A stretch of 64,000 bases of DNA from JAJEAD01 sp965221555 (lineage in GTDB: Bacteria; Pseudomonadota; Gammaproteobacteria; HK1): the NCBI GenBank assembly GCA_965221555.1, contig OZ244895.1, forward strand, positions 806,001-870,000, in the 5' to 3' direction. The translations under genes and the position numbers were made by a program. This document shows positions 26,296-35,424 of this stretch, one piece after another. The notes beneath the pieces were generated by a model that worked only from the letters and a program-made list of their open reading frames with translations, was not told where the DNA came from and did no database searches. Every line of letters begins with the position of its first letter. Positions within the stretch are counted from its first letter, which is position 1.

Positions 26296-27846
26296 ATGCG
26301 ATTGACACGAGCGGCGGGGCGCGGCCTCGCAGTGGTGGCGGCGACCGCGCTGGCGGTGTGTGGCGTACCGGGTCAGGCGGCCGCCCAGGAGGGCAAGCCC
26401 GGCGGTACGCTGGTGGCGGCGTTCTCCGCCGATCCGGGCGGTTTCGATCCGGCGCGCGGTCCGAGCGGCATGTCGCACGTGGTGATCGAGCAGGTCTACT
26501 CGACGCTGCTCAACCTGGACGAGAACGCGAAGCCCTACGCGGGGATCGCCGAGAGCTGGTCGGTCGCGGATGACGGTCTTTCCTGGACCTTCACGCTCCG
26601 CCCCGGCATCACGTTCCACAATGGCGAGGCGCTGACCGCCGAAGACGTGGTCTACTCCTTCGAGCGCATTCTCGACCCGGATTCCGGCTACGCCTACCGC
26701 TCGCAGATCGAGACGATCGACGAGGTGGTGGCGATGGACGATCTGAACGTCGAGTTCAGGTTGAATCGCGTGACCGGACCTTTCGAGATCTACATGGCCT
26801 TCCCGGGCTCCTCCATCGTGCCCAAGGACCTGGTGGAGTCGGGTTGGGATCTCAACGCCCAGCCGGTGGGCACCGGCCCCTTCAAGTTCGTCTCCTACAC
26901 GCCGCGCGATTCGATCGTGTTCGAGCGTAACGACGACTACTACGAGGAAGGACGGCCCTACTTCGACGGCATGGTCTATCGGGTCATCTCCGATCCGACC
27001 GCCCTGTCGAATGGCCTCAAGTCCGGTGAGATCCACTTCTCCAACGAAGTGCCGCCCAAGGACTGGAACGCGATTACCTCCCAGGACGACATGGTGGATG
27101 CGTCCATCGAAGGGTCGCGCTACTTCTGGATGGTGCCGAACCACGAACGCGGAGACCTCGGCAATCCCCTGGTTCGACAGGCGATCGCTCACGCCCTCAA
27201 CCGTGCGGCCATCGTGCGCGGCGCCTTCTACGGGCAGGCGACGGCAATCGTCGGCGGAGTGATTCCCGAGTGGAACTGGGGGTACGCGGGCCTCGAGGAG
27301 TTCGATCCCCAGGGCGACATCGAGAAGGCCAAGGCGTTGATGGCGGAAGCCGGCGTGGCGCCGGGTACGCCGATCAGCCTGATGATGGTCTCCTCCTGGC
27401 CGCCGATGATGTCGATGGCGCCGATCATCCAGGCGAACCTCTCCCAGATCGGATTCGACGCGACCATCGACACCATGGAGGTGCCGCGCTACTGGGACGA
27501 GGTCTGGGGACCGAGCAACTTCGATCTCACCGTCATGTACTGGCTGTCGCCGCTCGCGGACCCGGACGACTTCGTCACCAACACCTACGCGACGACCTCG
27601 GCCGTGAACGTGCAGAAGGGCGGCTCGAAGGAGATGGACGACCTGATGCTCGCGGCCAAGTCCGCGGTCACCGTCGAGGAGCGCAAGGCGCTCTACCGGC
27701 AGCAGCAGGAGCTTTCCCTTCAGACCATGGATGTCATTCCGCTGGTGAACGGCTGGGTGCTCACCGCGCACACCGATCGGCTGAAGAACTTCAAGCCGAT
27801 GCGCACCGGCTTCCTGAAGACGCTCAAGGACGCCTGGCTGGAATGA
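26296..27846 (+). CDS. Peptide/nickel-type ABC substrate-binding protein (SBP_bac_5)
   Basis: The 516-aa protein is the extracytoplasmic receptor of the Dpp/Opp-type operon. The ATG at 26296 follows GGAGGAGGG and gives a signal peptide (MRLTRAAGRGLAVV.. ending GQAAAQ). Family features are EGKPGGTLVAAFSADPGGFDP at the mature start, GITFHNGEALTAEDVVYSFERILDP near residue 105, GTGPFKFVSYTPRDSIVFERNDDYY, and PLVRQAIAHALNR. It heads a five-gene operon with two permeases and two ATPases. Ligand could be di- or oligopeptides or another small solute; the divergent amidase hints at an amide. Confidence 0.92.
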   Translation: MRLTRAAGRGLAVVAATALAVCGVPGQAAAQEGKPGGTLVAAFSADPGGFDPARGPSGMSHVVIEQVYSTLLNLDENAKPYAGIAESWSVADDGLSWTFTLRPGITFHNGEALTAEDVVYSFERILDPDSGYAYRSQIETIDEVVAMDDLNVEFRLNRVTGPFEIYMAFPGSSIVPKDLVESGWDLNAQPVGTGPFKFVSYTPRDSIVFERNDDYYEEGRPYFDGMVYRVISDPTALSNGLKSGEIHFSNEVPPKDWNAITSQDDMVDASIEGSRYFWMVPNHERGDLGNPLVRQAIAHALNRAAIVRGAFYGQATAIVGGVIPEWNWGYAGLEEFDPQGDIEKAKALMAEAGVAPGTPISLMMVSSWPPMMSMAPIIQANLSQIGFDATIDTMEVPRYWDEVWGPSNFDLTVMYWLSPLADPDDFVTNTYATTSAVNVQKGGSKEMDDLMLAAKSAVTVEERKALYRQQQELSLQTMDVIPLVNGWVLTAHTDRLKNFKPMRTGFLKTLKDAWLE

Positions 27847-27912
27847 CCGGCGGGTATGTCTCGGCGCGGGCGGGAATCGCCTATCCCGCCCACGCCGGGG
27901 CATGAATTTCTG

Positions 27913-28863
27913 ATGTTGCGCCTCGTCCTGGGGCGTCTCGCCTCCTTCGTTCCGACGCTCTTCGTGGCGTCGCTGGTTCTGTTCCTGGCGGTCAACGTGG
28001 TGCCGGGCTCGGCCGCGCGCTCCGCGCTCGGGATCCAGGCGACGCCGCAGGCGCTCAAGCGCTTCGAGCACCAGCACGGCCTGGATCGGCCGCTCGCGGT
28101 GCAGTACGTGGAGTGGGCGGGCAAGGCCCTGCGGGGGGACTTCGGCACCTCCTTCCAGAACGCGGTCGCGGTAGGCCCGGACGTGCGCAAACGCATTCCG
28201 GTGACCCTGCAGCTCGCGGGCATGGCCTTCCTGGTGGCCATCGTGATCGCCATCCCCCTCGGCCTGCTCGCCGGCTTCCGACACCAGAGCGGCACGGACG
28301 GAGTCGTGACCACGCTTGCCACGCTCTTCGGCTCCACTCCCAACTTCTGGCTCGCGACGCTGCTCATCTACCTGTTCTCGCTGCGTCTCGGCTGGCTCCC
28401 GACCGGGGGCTACACCCCGTACTCGGAAGACCCCGTCGCGAATCTGCGGGGCATGTTGCTGCCCTGCATCGCGCTCGGCGTGGTGTCCTCGGGACTGTTG
28501 ATCCGGATCATGCGCACCGCGGTGATCGAGGTGATGTTCTCGAACTTCATCGAGACCGCGCGCTCCAAGGGGGTCTCTGACGTCCGGCTCGTCACCGCCC
28601 ACGTGGTGCGCAACGCGCTCATCCCCTTCTTCACCGTCAGCGCGGTCGAGTTCGGCTTCCTCGTCGGCAGCGTCGTCATCATCGAGGATGTATTCCGCAT
28701 TCCGGGGATCGGCTCGCTGGTGCTGGTCGGCATCATCAACCGGGACTATCCGGTCCTGCTTGCGGCGGCGATGTCAGTCACCGTGATCGTGCTGATCGTC
28801 AACCTGCTCGTCGATCTCGCGGCGCAGATCATCGATCCGCGCCAGGTTCATGTGCGGCGATGA
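27913..28863 (+). CDS. Peptide ABC transporter permease (DppB type)
   Basis: The 316-aa inner-membrane permease has about six hydrophobic segments. It starts MLRLVLGRLASFVPTLFVASLVLF, carries the GLDRPLAVQYVEWAGKALRGDFGTS periplasmic loop and the EAA-type cytoplasmic loop ETARSKGVSDVRLVTAHVVRNALIP that contacts the ATPase. It is translated from the ATG at 27913, 66 bp after the receptor gene. The next permease gene overlaps its stop as ATGA. It forms the heterodimeric channel with that protein. Confidence 0.92.
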   Translation: MLRLVLGRLASFVPTLFVASLVLFLAVNVVPGSAARSALGIQATPQALKRFEHQHGLDRPLAVQYVEWAGKALRGDFGTSFQNAVAVGPDVRKRIPVTLQLAGMAFLVAIVIAIPLGLLAGFRHQSGTDGVVTTLATLFGSTPNFWLATLLIYLFSLRLGWLPTGGYTPYSEDPVANLRGMLLPCIALGVVSSGLLIRIMRTAVIEVMFSNFIETARSKGVSDVRLVTAHVVRNALIPFFTVSAVEFGFLVGSVVIIEDVFRIPGIGSLVLVGIINRDYPVLLAAAMSVTVIVLIVNLLVDLAAQIIDPRQVHVRR

Positions 28864-29693
28864 CGATGTTCCGGCGCATCAACTGGCGCCGCTACGGTCT
28901 GGTGATCGTCACCCTTCCCGTGGTGATCGTGGTGTTCGTCTCGTCCGCTTTCGCGCCGCTGCTCGCGCCCCACGATCCCTACGCGCTCGATGTCCTCATG
29001 ATGCTCGAGGGTCCGAGCGAGAAACATGTTCTGGGTACCGACGAGCTGGGCCGGGACATCCTCTCGCGGGTGATCCAGGCGTCGCGAATCTCCATCGTCG
29101 TGGGCCTCGTGGCGGTGGGGATCGGCGCATGCGGCGGCACCCTCATCGGCATTCTCGCGGCCTGGTTCGGCGGCAAGATCGATGCGGTGCTGATGCGCTT
29201 CATGGACATCGTGTTCTGCTTTCCCGCGATCCTCCTCGCGGTCATCCTGATGGCGAACCTGGGGACCTCGGTCCTCAATGCGATGCTCGCGATCGGCATC
29301 ATCTTCATTCCCGGCTTCGCGCGCCTCACCCGGGCGGTGGCGCAGACCGTGCAGCGCCAGCCCTTTCTCGAGGCCGCGATCTGCCTGGGAGTGCCCGGCC
29401 GGCGCATCGTGATGCGGGAGATCCTGCCCAATGTCATCGGTCCGGTGCTGGTGGAGGCGGCGGTGGCCTTCTCCTACGCGGTACTGCTCGAGTCCGCGCT
29501 CTCCTTCCTCGGTCTCGGCGCGCAACCGCCAGAGCCCTCCTGGGGCAACATGATCAATACCGGTCGCGGCTTCATCGACCAGGCGCCCTGGATCAGCCTG
29601 GCGCCGGGCGCCGCCCTCTTTCTCACCGTCTTCAGCTTCAACCTGCTCGGGGACGGGCTGCGCGACGTACTGGATCCCAAGCTTCGTGACTGA
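28860..29693 (+). CDS. Peptide ABC transporter permease (DppC type)
   Basis: The 277-aa second permease of the peptide-type importer. The N-terminal TM segment is followed by HVLGTDELGRDILSRVIQASRIS, the usual DppC motif, and the EAA loop EAAICLGVPGRRIVMREILPNVIGPVLVE. The ATG overlaps the upstream stop as ATGA. The C-terminus (FNLLGDGLRDVLDPKLRD) is the typical end. It is also close to the start of the first ATPase gene, keeping all five genes tightly linked. Confidence 0.92.
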   Translation: MTMFRRINWRRYGLVIVTLPVVIVVFVSSAFAPLLAPHDPYALDVLMMLEGPSEKHVLGTDELGRDILSRVIQASRISIVVGLVAVGIGACGGTLIGILAAWFGGKIDAVLMRFMDIVFCFPAILLAVILMANLGTSVLNAMLAIGIIFIPGFARLTRAVAQTVQRQPFLEAAICLGVPGRRIVMREILPNVIGPVLVEAAVAFSYAVLLESALSFLGLGAQPPEPSWGNMINTGRGFIDQAPWISLAPGAALFLTVFSFNLLGDGLRDVLDPKLRD

Positions 29694-29706
29694 GGGGAAC
29701 AGGCCG

Positions 29707-30681
29707 GTGGATGGAGGTGCCCGCGAGACCCTGCTCGCGGTGGACGGGCTCGGCATAGAGCTTGAGCGGCGCGCCCTGCCGCCGGTGCCGATCGCGCGCG
29801 ATGTTTCCCTGCGGGTCGGGGCGGGCGAGATCGTGGGCCTCATCGGCGAGTCCGGCAGCGGCAAGACGATGACCGCGAAGTCTCTGATCGGGTTGCTTCC
29901 CGAGCGGATTCGGGTCGTCTCCGGCCGGGCGATTTTCCGTTCACGCGACCTCTTCACCCTCGGCGCAGCGCAGATGCGCGCGGTGCGCGGGGCCGAGATC
30001 TCGCTCATTCCCCAGGACGCGCTCCACGCGCTCAATCCGGTGCGGGTGATCGGGCGGCAAGTGGGAGAGCCGGTCGAGGTGCACACGCGCCGCCGGGCGG
30101 CGGACATTCGAGACCTCGTGGTGCGCCTGCTGGAACGGGTGCGGATACCGAATGCCCGCGCCCAGACCGGGAGCTACCCCCACCAGTTCTCGGGGGGAAT
30201 GCAGCAGCGGGCGCTGACCGCGATGGCGCTCTCGATGGAACCGCCCCTCATCCTCGCCGACGAGCCGACGACCGCCCTCGACGTCACCATTCAGGCCGAG
30301 ATCATCGCCCTCATCCGGGACCTTCGCGCGCAGACCGGCACCAGCTTTCTCTTCATCTCGCACGATCTCGGCCTCGTCTCCCACCTCTGCGACCGGATCT
30401 ACGTCATGTACGCGGGGGAGATCGTCGAGAGCGGCACGCGTGACGAGATATTCGGCCGGCCGCGCCATCCCTACACCCGCGCTCTCATGGGCGCCGCGCC
30501 GCGTCTGCTGGAAAACCCCGAGCGCCTCTCGACCATTCCTGGACGCATCCCGCAGCCTTCCGAGAACATCACGGGTTGCCGTTTCAGGGATCGCTGTCCC
30601 CTCGCGGAGTCTCGTTGCGTCTCGCCCGCGCCGCTTCGTGAAGTGGCCCCGGGTCATGCGGCCCGTTGCTGGCTGGCCTGA
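29707..30681 (+). CDS. Peptide ABC transporter ATPase (DppD type)
   Basis: The ATPase has Walker A GESGSGKTM, signature FSGGMQQRALTAMALSMEPPL and Walker B LILADEPTTALD. The C-terminal oligopeptide/dipeptide module ends in a cysteine pattern (CRFRDRCPLAESRC) typical of DppD. I chose the GTG at 29707 because GAGGGG lies 9 nt upstream; a GTG 21 bases earlier (29686) that would overlap dppC has no such site. The product is 324 aa from this start. It pairs with the DppF-type ATPase encoded 3 nt downstream. Confidence 0.9.
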   Translation: MDGGARETLLAVDGLGIELERRALPPVPIARDVSLRVGAGEIVGLIGESGSGKTMTAKSLIGLLPERIRVVSGRAIFRSRDLFTLGAAQMRAVRGAEISLIPQDALHALNPVRVIGRQVGEPVEVHTRRRAADIRDLVVRLLERVRIPNARAQTGSYPHQFSGGMQQRALTAMALSMEPPLILADEPTTALDVTIQAEIIALIRDLRAQTGTSFLFISHDLGLVSHLCDRIYVMYAGEIVESGTRDEIFGRPRHPYTRALMGAAPRLLENPERLSTIPGRIPQPSENITGCRFRDRCPLAESRCVSPAPLREVAPGHAARCWLA

Positions 30682-30684
30682 GCA

Positions 30685-31452
30685 ATGCTGGTTCGCGCGC
30701 ACGGCCTGAGGAAGACCTTTCGCGCCGGTGGTCTGTTCCGGCGCGGCGCCGGGGTGGTCGCGCTCGACGACGTGTCGTTCTCGCTCGCCGGCGGCGAAGC
30801 GCTCGGCGTGGTCGGCGAGTCGGGTTCCGGCAAGTCCACCTTGTTGCGGACCATCCTGAAGCTCACCCCCTACGACGCGGGCTCAATCACCTTCGACGGC
30901 GCCGAGATCGCCACCATGGACCGGGCCACGCTGCGGCGTTTTCGCCAGCGGGTCCAGCCAGTGTTTCAGAATCCCTACTCGACCTTCAATCCACGCTTCT
31001 CGGTCGGAGCCTCCATCGCGCTCGGGTTCGAGCTGCTCGGCCACGTCGACAAAGCCGACATACCCGCGGAGGTGTCACGGCTTCTCGACGATGTCGGACT
31101 GGATCCGGACCTGGCGCGCGCCCTGCCCCACCAGCTCTCGGGCGGCCAGCGCCAGCGCGCGGCGATCGCTCGCGCGCTTGCGGTGAAGCCCGATCTCCTG
31201 CTCCTCGACGAGCCGACCTCGGCGCTGGACGTCTCCGTGCAGGCGCAGGTACTCAACCTATTCAAGGACTTGCAGCGCCGCTACGGCTTCTCGCTGATGC
31301 TCGTCACCCACGACCTGCCGGTGGTCACCTTCATGTGCGAGCAGGTGCTGGTCATGAAATCCGGCGCGATCGTCGAACGGGGCGAGACCGCGACGCTGGT
31401 GCGCGATCCCGAGTCGGAGTACACGCGCAAGCTGGTGTCCTCGGCGCTGTAG
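30685..31452 (+). CDS. Peptide ABC transporter ATPase (DppF type), short form
   Basis: The 255-aa ATPase has Walker A GESGSGKST, Q-loop region QPVFQNPYSTFNPRFSVG, signature LSGGQRQRAAIARAL and Walker B LLLDEPTSALDVSVQAQ. It ends at EYTRKLVSSAL, so it lacks the C-terminal oligopeptide-binding cysteine module found in its partner and in most DppF proteins (about 320 aa). It is the last gene of the operon, 3 nt after the other ATPase gene. Confidence 0.91.
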   Translation: MLVRAHGLRKTFRAGGLFRRGAGVVALDDVSFSLAGGEALGVVGESGSGKSTLLRTILKLTPYDAGSITFDGAEIATMDRATLRRFRQRVQPVFQNPYSTFNPRFSVGASIALGFELLGHVDKADIPAEVSRLLDDVGLDPDLARALPHQLSGGQRQRAAIARALAVKPDLLLLDEPTSALDVSVQAQVLNLFKDLQRRYGFSLMLVTHDLPVVTFMCEQVLVMKSGAIVERGETATLVRDPESEYTRKLVSSAL

Positions 31453-31597
31453 TCGCCAGCGGATCTCCGGGGCGGAAACCAGGGCCCCTTCGGATCGGCG
31501 CGGGAACCACGAGCCCGTACTGGGCGCCGGTTCTGATCTCGGCATGAATCGTCGACTCTGACCTCGTTCCTTCATACCGGGCCCTTGCTTGCAATAT

Positions 31598-31634
31598 GCC
31601 CATGGTGTGGGCGCATATTGCCCACACCATGGGC
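31598..31634. promoter_or_regulatory. Perfect 15-bp inverted repeat, operator or terminator
   Basis: GCCCATGGTGTGGGC is followed by a 7-nt loop GCATATT and its exact complement. It lies 146 bp after the peptide ABC operon and about 30 bp before the remains of a DUF4143 ATPase. No T-run follows, so an intrinsic terminator is not clear; a repressor site or a structured 5' leader for the ATPase gene is possible. Confidence 0.6.
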
Positions 31635-31664
31635 GATCGACACGATTTGCCCCGTGTTGCCTAG

Positions 31665-32863
31665 CGTTTTCTCGAATGCGCTCTCGCGACCACCCCCGTC
31701 GTCGTAATGATGGGCGCACGCCAAATCGGCAAGAGCACACTGGTGCAGTCCGAGCCCTTTCTCGAAGATCGTCTCTACCTCACCCTCGACGAATATGAGA
31801 TTCGTGAAGAGGTTCGGATCGCCCCTGGGGAGCTGGTCAGGAGTGCTCCCCGGCTGACGTTGGACGAAGTCCAGCGCGAGTCTCGGCTGCTCCTCGCGAT
31901 CAAGCGAGCGGTCAACGAGGATGGACCACGCCGGAACGGTCGTTTCGGTTTCACGGACTCGGCCAATCTGTTGCTCATGCACCGGACCTTCGAGACCCTT
32001 GCCGGCCGGACAACCAACGTGAATCTCTGGCCGCTGACCCGCGGGGAGCGTCTGGGGCTCGGAGACTCCGGGTTGTGGACCGAGCTCCTTTCGGAACCGT
32101 CATCGAAGTGGCCTGCGCTGCTCGACTCCGCGGCTTCGAATCCCGTCCGGTGGCGGGACGAGATCAACCGAGGTGGTTACCCCACCACGCTGTCGGGCTT
32201 AAAAGAGACGACGCCCGGGCACTCTGGTTCGACGGCTACGTTCGCACCTATCTCGAACGCGATCTGAAGACCATGACTGCGATCGGTAACCTTGTCGACA
32301 TCAGGCACCTGATTCGGGCGGCGTGCCTACGTCTCGGCTCCGTGTTCAACCAGACAAAGCATGGCCGCGAAACCCGCACTCCGAGCGTTACGTTGCAGCG
32401 CTACCTCAATCTGCTCGAGGCCTCTTTCCAGTTGGTTCGCCTCAAGCCCCATGCCGTCAACCGCACCAAACTGCTGGTCAAGAGTCCGAAGCTCTACTGG
32501 AGCGATCCGGTGCTTGTCATGTGGTTAGGTGGAGCCGCAACTGCGTCCGAGGAACATCTCGAGGCCCTGGTCTTTCACGATCAGCCGGCTTGGCGCGACA
32601 GCCGGATTTCGGCCCATGAGGTCATGTTCTGGCGTACGACAACCGGCTTGGAGTTGGACTTCGTCATCGAAGTCGGCAACCGCTTGTTGCCGATCGAGGT
32701 GAAGGACGCCGCAAGTCCGGGTTACTCCGACACAAAGTGCATTCGGGCCTTCCGCCAGGAGTATCCGGAGCGTTTCGACGTAGGGCTGCTGCTCTACGAC
32801 AGTAGCCAGACGCAGGGGATGTCCGAAGACATCCTCGAGGTCCCCTGGTCGCGGGTGCCGTAG
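31665..32863 (+). pseudogene. Frameshifted DUF4143 AAA-type ATPase
   Basis: Two frames together make a protein of the AAA_14/DUF4143 family. The first holds the P-loop VVVMMGARQIGKSTLVQ, LTLDEVQRE and the sensor region, with FTDSANLLLM in place of the usual LTGSAN. After the A-run at 32201-32204 the homology moves to the -1 frame (DDARALWFDGYVRTYLERDLK, then LYWSDPVLVMWLGG and the C-terminal GLELDFVIEVGNRLLPIEVKDA nuclease-like region). In-frame TAG at 31662 also interrupts the expected N-terminus (LECALATTPVVVMM). Lost start plus frameshift indicate decay, though a sequencing error at the A-run cannot be excluded. Confidence 0.75.
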
Positions 32864-33029
32864 CCGTCAAAATGCGCTCCGAGACTGTTGTCATTATCTG
32901 GCAATCAATCACTCCCATGAGGTGTGATCGACACTTAATCAGCGACGAGCCCACGCGATTGACTACTCCCTCGTGAAACTTCTCTCCGGACAGACTCCTC
33001 AAATCTCACCTGGGTAGCTAAGTACGAAT

Positions 33030-33900
33030 TCACTTGTCTGCCAACCAACGTAGTGCGTCTTGGTATCCGGAGATCAACGCTCCAAGATCATCTGCGCCCT
33101 TGTAGAAGACTTCGGAGTCATATCCTCTGTCCTGCGTCAAACCTGTAATGTAACGGACTTTTCTAAGGTCTCCTTTGGAAACTTGACGTGTCATCCCAGG
33201 AAAGCCAATGTGTCCCACTCTTTCCTTCTCAACCGAGGTGCGCCTACTGAAGAACTTCCTTCTCTCGGTTACTCGTACTATGTCTATAAAGTTTCTCGAA
33301 GGATTTTCAAGCATGAATCCATGATGCTTTAGAATCCCGTTTAGCTGTCTATATGTAACGGTATACTCCCTGGCATCGGCCTTTCTTGCGTTCTTCTTTA
33401 ACCATTTTGCGATAAACTTTACTTCGGGATCATCACACCTCTTAACAAGTTTTCCATAAACGGACTTTGTCTTGTATCGTGACTCCGCAATCTCTATGGC
33501 AAATTTTTCTAGCGTTCTTTGTTTTACTGTAGGGACGAAGTTATGAAGGGATAGATGATAAAGCATCACCAGGACGGCAGTACGTTTGTTTGCATCATGA
33601 AAAGGATGGTCCTTAATTAATCCAAAGAACAGTGTGCTCACAATATCAAAAACTGGTCCACCTTAGTTTCTTCCCAAAGGCAACATGTTGTCTGTAGACA
33701 GCACTGTGTAACAAGTCAGCACTTCTGGGACCTACTCCCCCCAGACCAAGCCCCTCTTTATAGAAGAAGTCGGCTATAAGGAAATGGGCTCGGAGCACAT
33801 CATGAATACCTACATAGTCTCTTCCTATGTAAGGATCATCAGTGCCAAACTCAGCGCAGCACCTAGCGTACTCTTCGGAGATGCGTTCATTGAGTTGCAT
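33030..33900 (-). pseudogene. Doc/Fic-family protein gene with a T-run frameshift
   Basis: Two adjacent minus-strand frames form one about 289-residue Doc-like protein. The first (from ATG 33900) has VGIHDVLRAHFLIADFFYKEGLGLGGVGPRS and SAVYRQHVAFGKKLRWTSF, then hits TGA at 33646. Removing one T from the run at 33648-33652 continues into DIVSTLFFGLIKDHPFHDANKRTAV, the Doc active-site motif HPFxxANKRT. Doc/Fic enzymes phosphorylate or AMPylate target proteins. The second half after the motif is unlike classical Doc (126 aa). The gene is much richer in A+T than the rest of the window, a sign of recent transfer. The run-length change could be decay, phase variation or a read error. Confidence 0.75.
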
Positions 33901-33961
33901 GAAGCAGACGTAAGGTAGGAGGCCAAAACATCGTGTGATAGTTAGACGCTACTCTGGCGAT

Positions 33962-35134
33962 TTATGGCGAGGCGAAGAGACTTGACTGACGGTGCGAAGT
34001 CTGAAGCTGTGTGTCCTGCGAGAAGGGATCGTCGTTGTTTCGGGGCAGACGGAGGTTGTGGCGAATCTCTGCAACTCGGTGTGACGCAATGTAGAAACGG
34101 CCGCGCTTTTCTCCCTCCGGAACCAGCAGCGCCGCGTCCACGAGCGTCTTCAGGTCACGAGTGGCCAGATTCTTGGATATGTCCGCGCTGATGCGATAGG
34201 AGCCGTTACGGACTCTGCCGCCGACAGCCGCCTGGAGCAAGGCCATGGCGCTACGTTCGGGTAGGCCGTTCAATCGCACCAGCTCGCTCATCTCGGCGTA
34301 CACTCTCTCGAGTTCTCGCATGCGGCGCAGAAGGGTTTGTGCTTGGTGGTAGTGACCAGCAAGGCAGAAGCGGACCCATGGCTTGGCATTGCGCAGTGGA
34401 TTCCACCCACCTCCGCCGACCTCCGCCAGCACTTCGTAGTATTTACGCTGGTTGTGGCCGATGTACTCCTCAATGGAGGCGAATGGGGGGGCCACGATGC
34501 CGTCGCTCGCCAGTACCGCGGTCTGAATGCATCGGGCGGTCCGTCCGTTCCCGTCCGTAAAGGGATGAAGCATGGCCAGATTCAGGTGGGTCATGGCGGC
34601 CCGAAGAAAGATGGATTCGTCTTGGGCCTCGTTCACATAGATGAGGAGTTCATGGATCAGGGGCTCGAGTCGGTCTCGGTCCACGCCTTCGTGTACCACC
34701 TCACCGGTTCTGCCGTCCCGCACCCCCACCCAGCCTGGGCGGTACTGACCCGGCCGCGCGCTCAGATCCGACTGGCAGATCATGAAGTGCACCGCCAGCA
34801 GCACATCCTCCGAGATGGTGAATGATGGGCTCTGTCGCCGCTGCAGGATATAGTCCATCGCCGTCCGGTAACCGAGTACGGCTCGCCAAGTGTCACGGTC
34901 CGTATTGGCCGGATCCTCGCCGTCGATCGCGGCAATGGCGTCCTCGTCGGACACGTTGATCCCTTCGACGCTGTTGGACCCTACCAGCGCCCGAGCGCGG
35001 GTCATGCGGGCGAGCAAGCCGGTCCAGCGGCGTGGCTCCGTCTCAACGTAGTGCCGGAGTTCGAGCCGAATTAGCGCTGTGGCGTCTTCTACTCGCTTCT
35101 CCTCATCATCAAGGCGGCGATAGGTGAACAGCAT
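33962..35134 (-). CDS. Fic family protein
   Basis: The 390-aa Fic protein has the full catalytic motif HPFTDGNGRTAR and upstream the inhibitory-helix-like segment SNSVEGINVSDE (S-x-x-x-E-G type) near residue 55, plus QYRPGWVGVRDGRTGEVVHEG. The C-terminal part has a winged-helix-like region (ISADISKNLATRDLKTLVDAALL). Fic enzymes transfer AMP to hydroxyls of target proteins; the SxxxEG segment normally restrains them. The ATG at 35134 was chosen because a strong promoter lies directly upstream, so earlier in-frame starts would precede the transcript. It follows the Doc-like remnant within an accessory patch. Confidence 0.85.
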   Translation of the reverse strand: MLFTYRRLDDEEKRVEDATALIRLELRHYVETEPRRWTGLLARMTRARALVGSNSVEGINVSDEDAIAAIDGEDPANTDRDTWRAVLGYRTAMDYILQRRQSPSFTISEDVLLAVHFMICQSDLSARPGQYRPGWVGVRDGRTGEVVHEGVDRDRLEPLIHELLIYVNEAQDESIFLRAAMTHLNLAMLHPFTDGNGRTARCIQTAVLASDGIVAPPFASIEEYIGHNQRKYYEVLAEVGGGGWNPLRNAKPWVRFCLAGHYHQAQTLLRRMRELERVYAEMSELVRLNGLPERSAMALLQAAVGGRVRNGSYRISADISKNLATRDLKTLVDAALLVPEGEKRGRFYIASHRVAEIRHNLRLPRNNDDPFSQDTQLQTSHRQSSLFASP

Positions 35135-35151
35135 GGCCAAACAGGGTGTGC

Positions 35152-35197
35152 AACCGACTTTAGGTCGGTTATTAAACGATAGTTCGTCGGTTGTCAA
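35152..35197 (-). promoter_or_regulatory. Sigma70-type promoter with palindromic operator for the Fic gene
   Basis: On the minus strand TTGACA (35192-35197) and TAATAA (35169-35174) are separated by 17 nt, a near-consensus promoter. A perfect 7-5-7 palindrome (AACCGAC, TTTAG, GTCGGTT; 35152-35170) begins at the -10 box, and another AACCGAC half-site follows TTGACA. The layout suggests a repressor controlling the Fic gene, whose ATG is at 35134. Confidence 0.7.
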
Positions 35198-35302
35198 ACG
35201 CATATGGTGCATGAGTGAGACCGCCAGGTCGGTACACAACGACTCCGGACTTCTGTGCCACAGGTAAGGAGGCGCCGCCGTCTGGGAGTTTCGCTTCCGT
35301 CG

Positions 35303-35321
35303 GTTGCGCAACATGCGCAAC
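35303..35321. promoter_or_regulatory. Inverted repeat upstream of etfB
   Basis: GTTGCGCA, ACA, TGCGCAAC is a perfect 8-3-8 palindrome 104 bp upstream of the etfB start, in the divergent region shared with the Fic gene. Such spacing fits a dimeric regulator site. No regulator gene is adjacent. Confidence 0.4.
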
Positions 35322-35424
35322 ACTTCTGGGGTCGGCGCGCTTGCGGACGATCGCGCGAAAGTAATACGCTTCCGCGTTCGTTTTTCCACCCCGGAAGTGG
35401 CGCTTTGCGGAGGTTCTTCGCGCG

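Noticed and set aside
32190..32215. Programmed -1 frameshift in the DUF4143 ATPase
   Set aside because: The site is not a canonical X XXY YYZ slippery heptamer and the gene also lacks an intact start, so decay is the simpler view.
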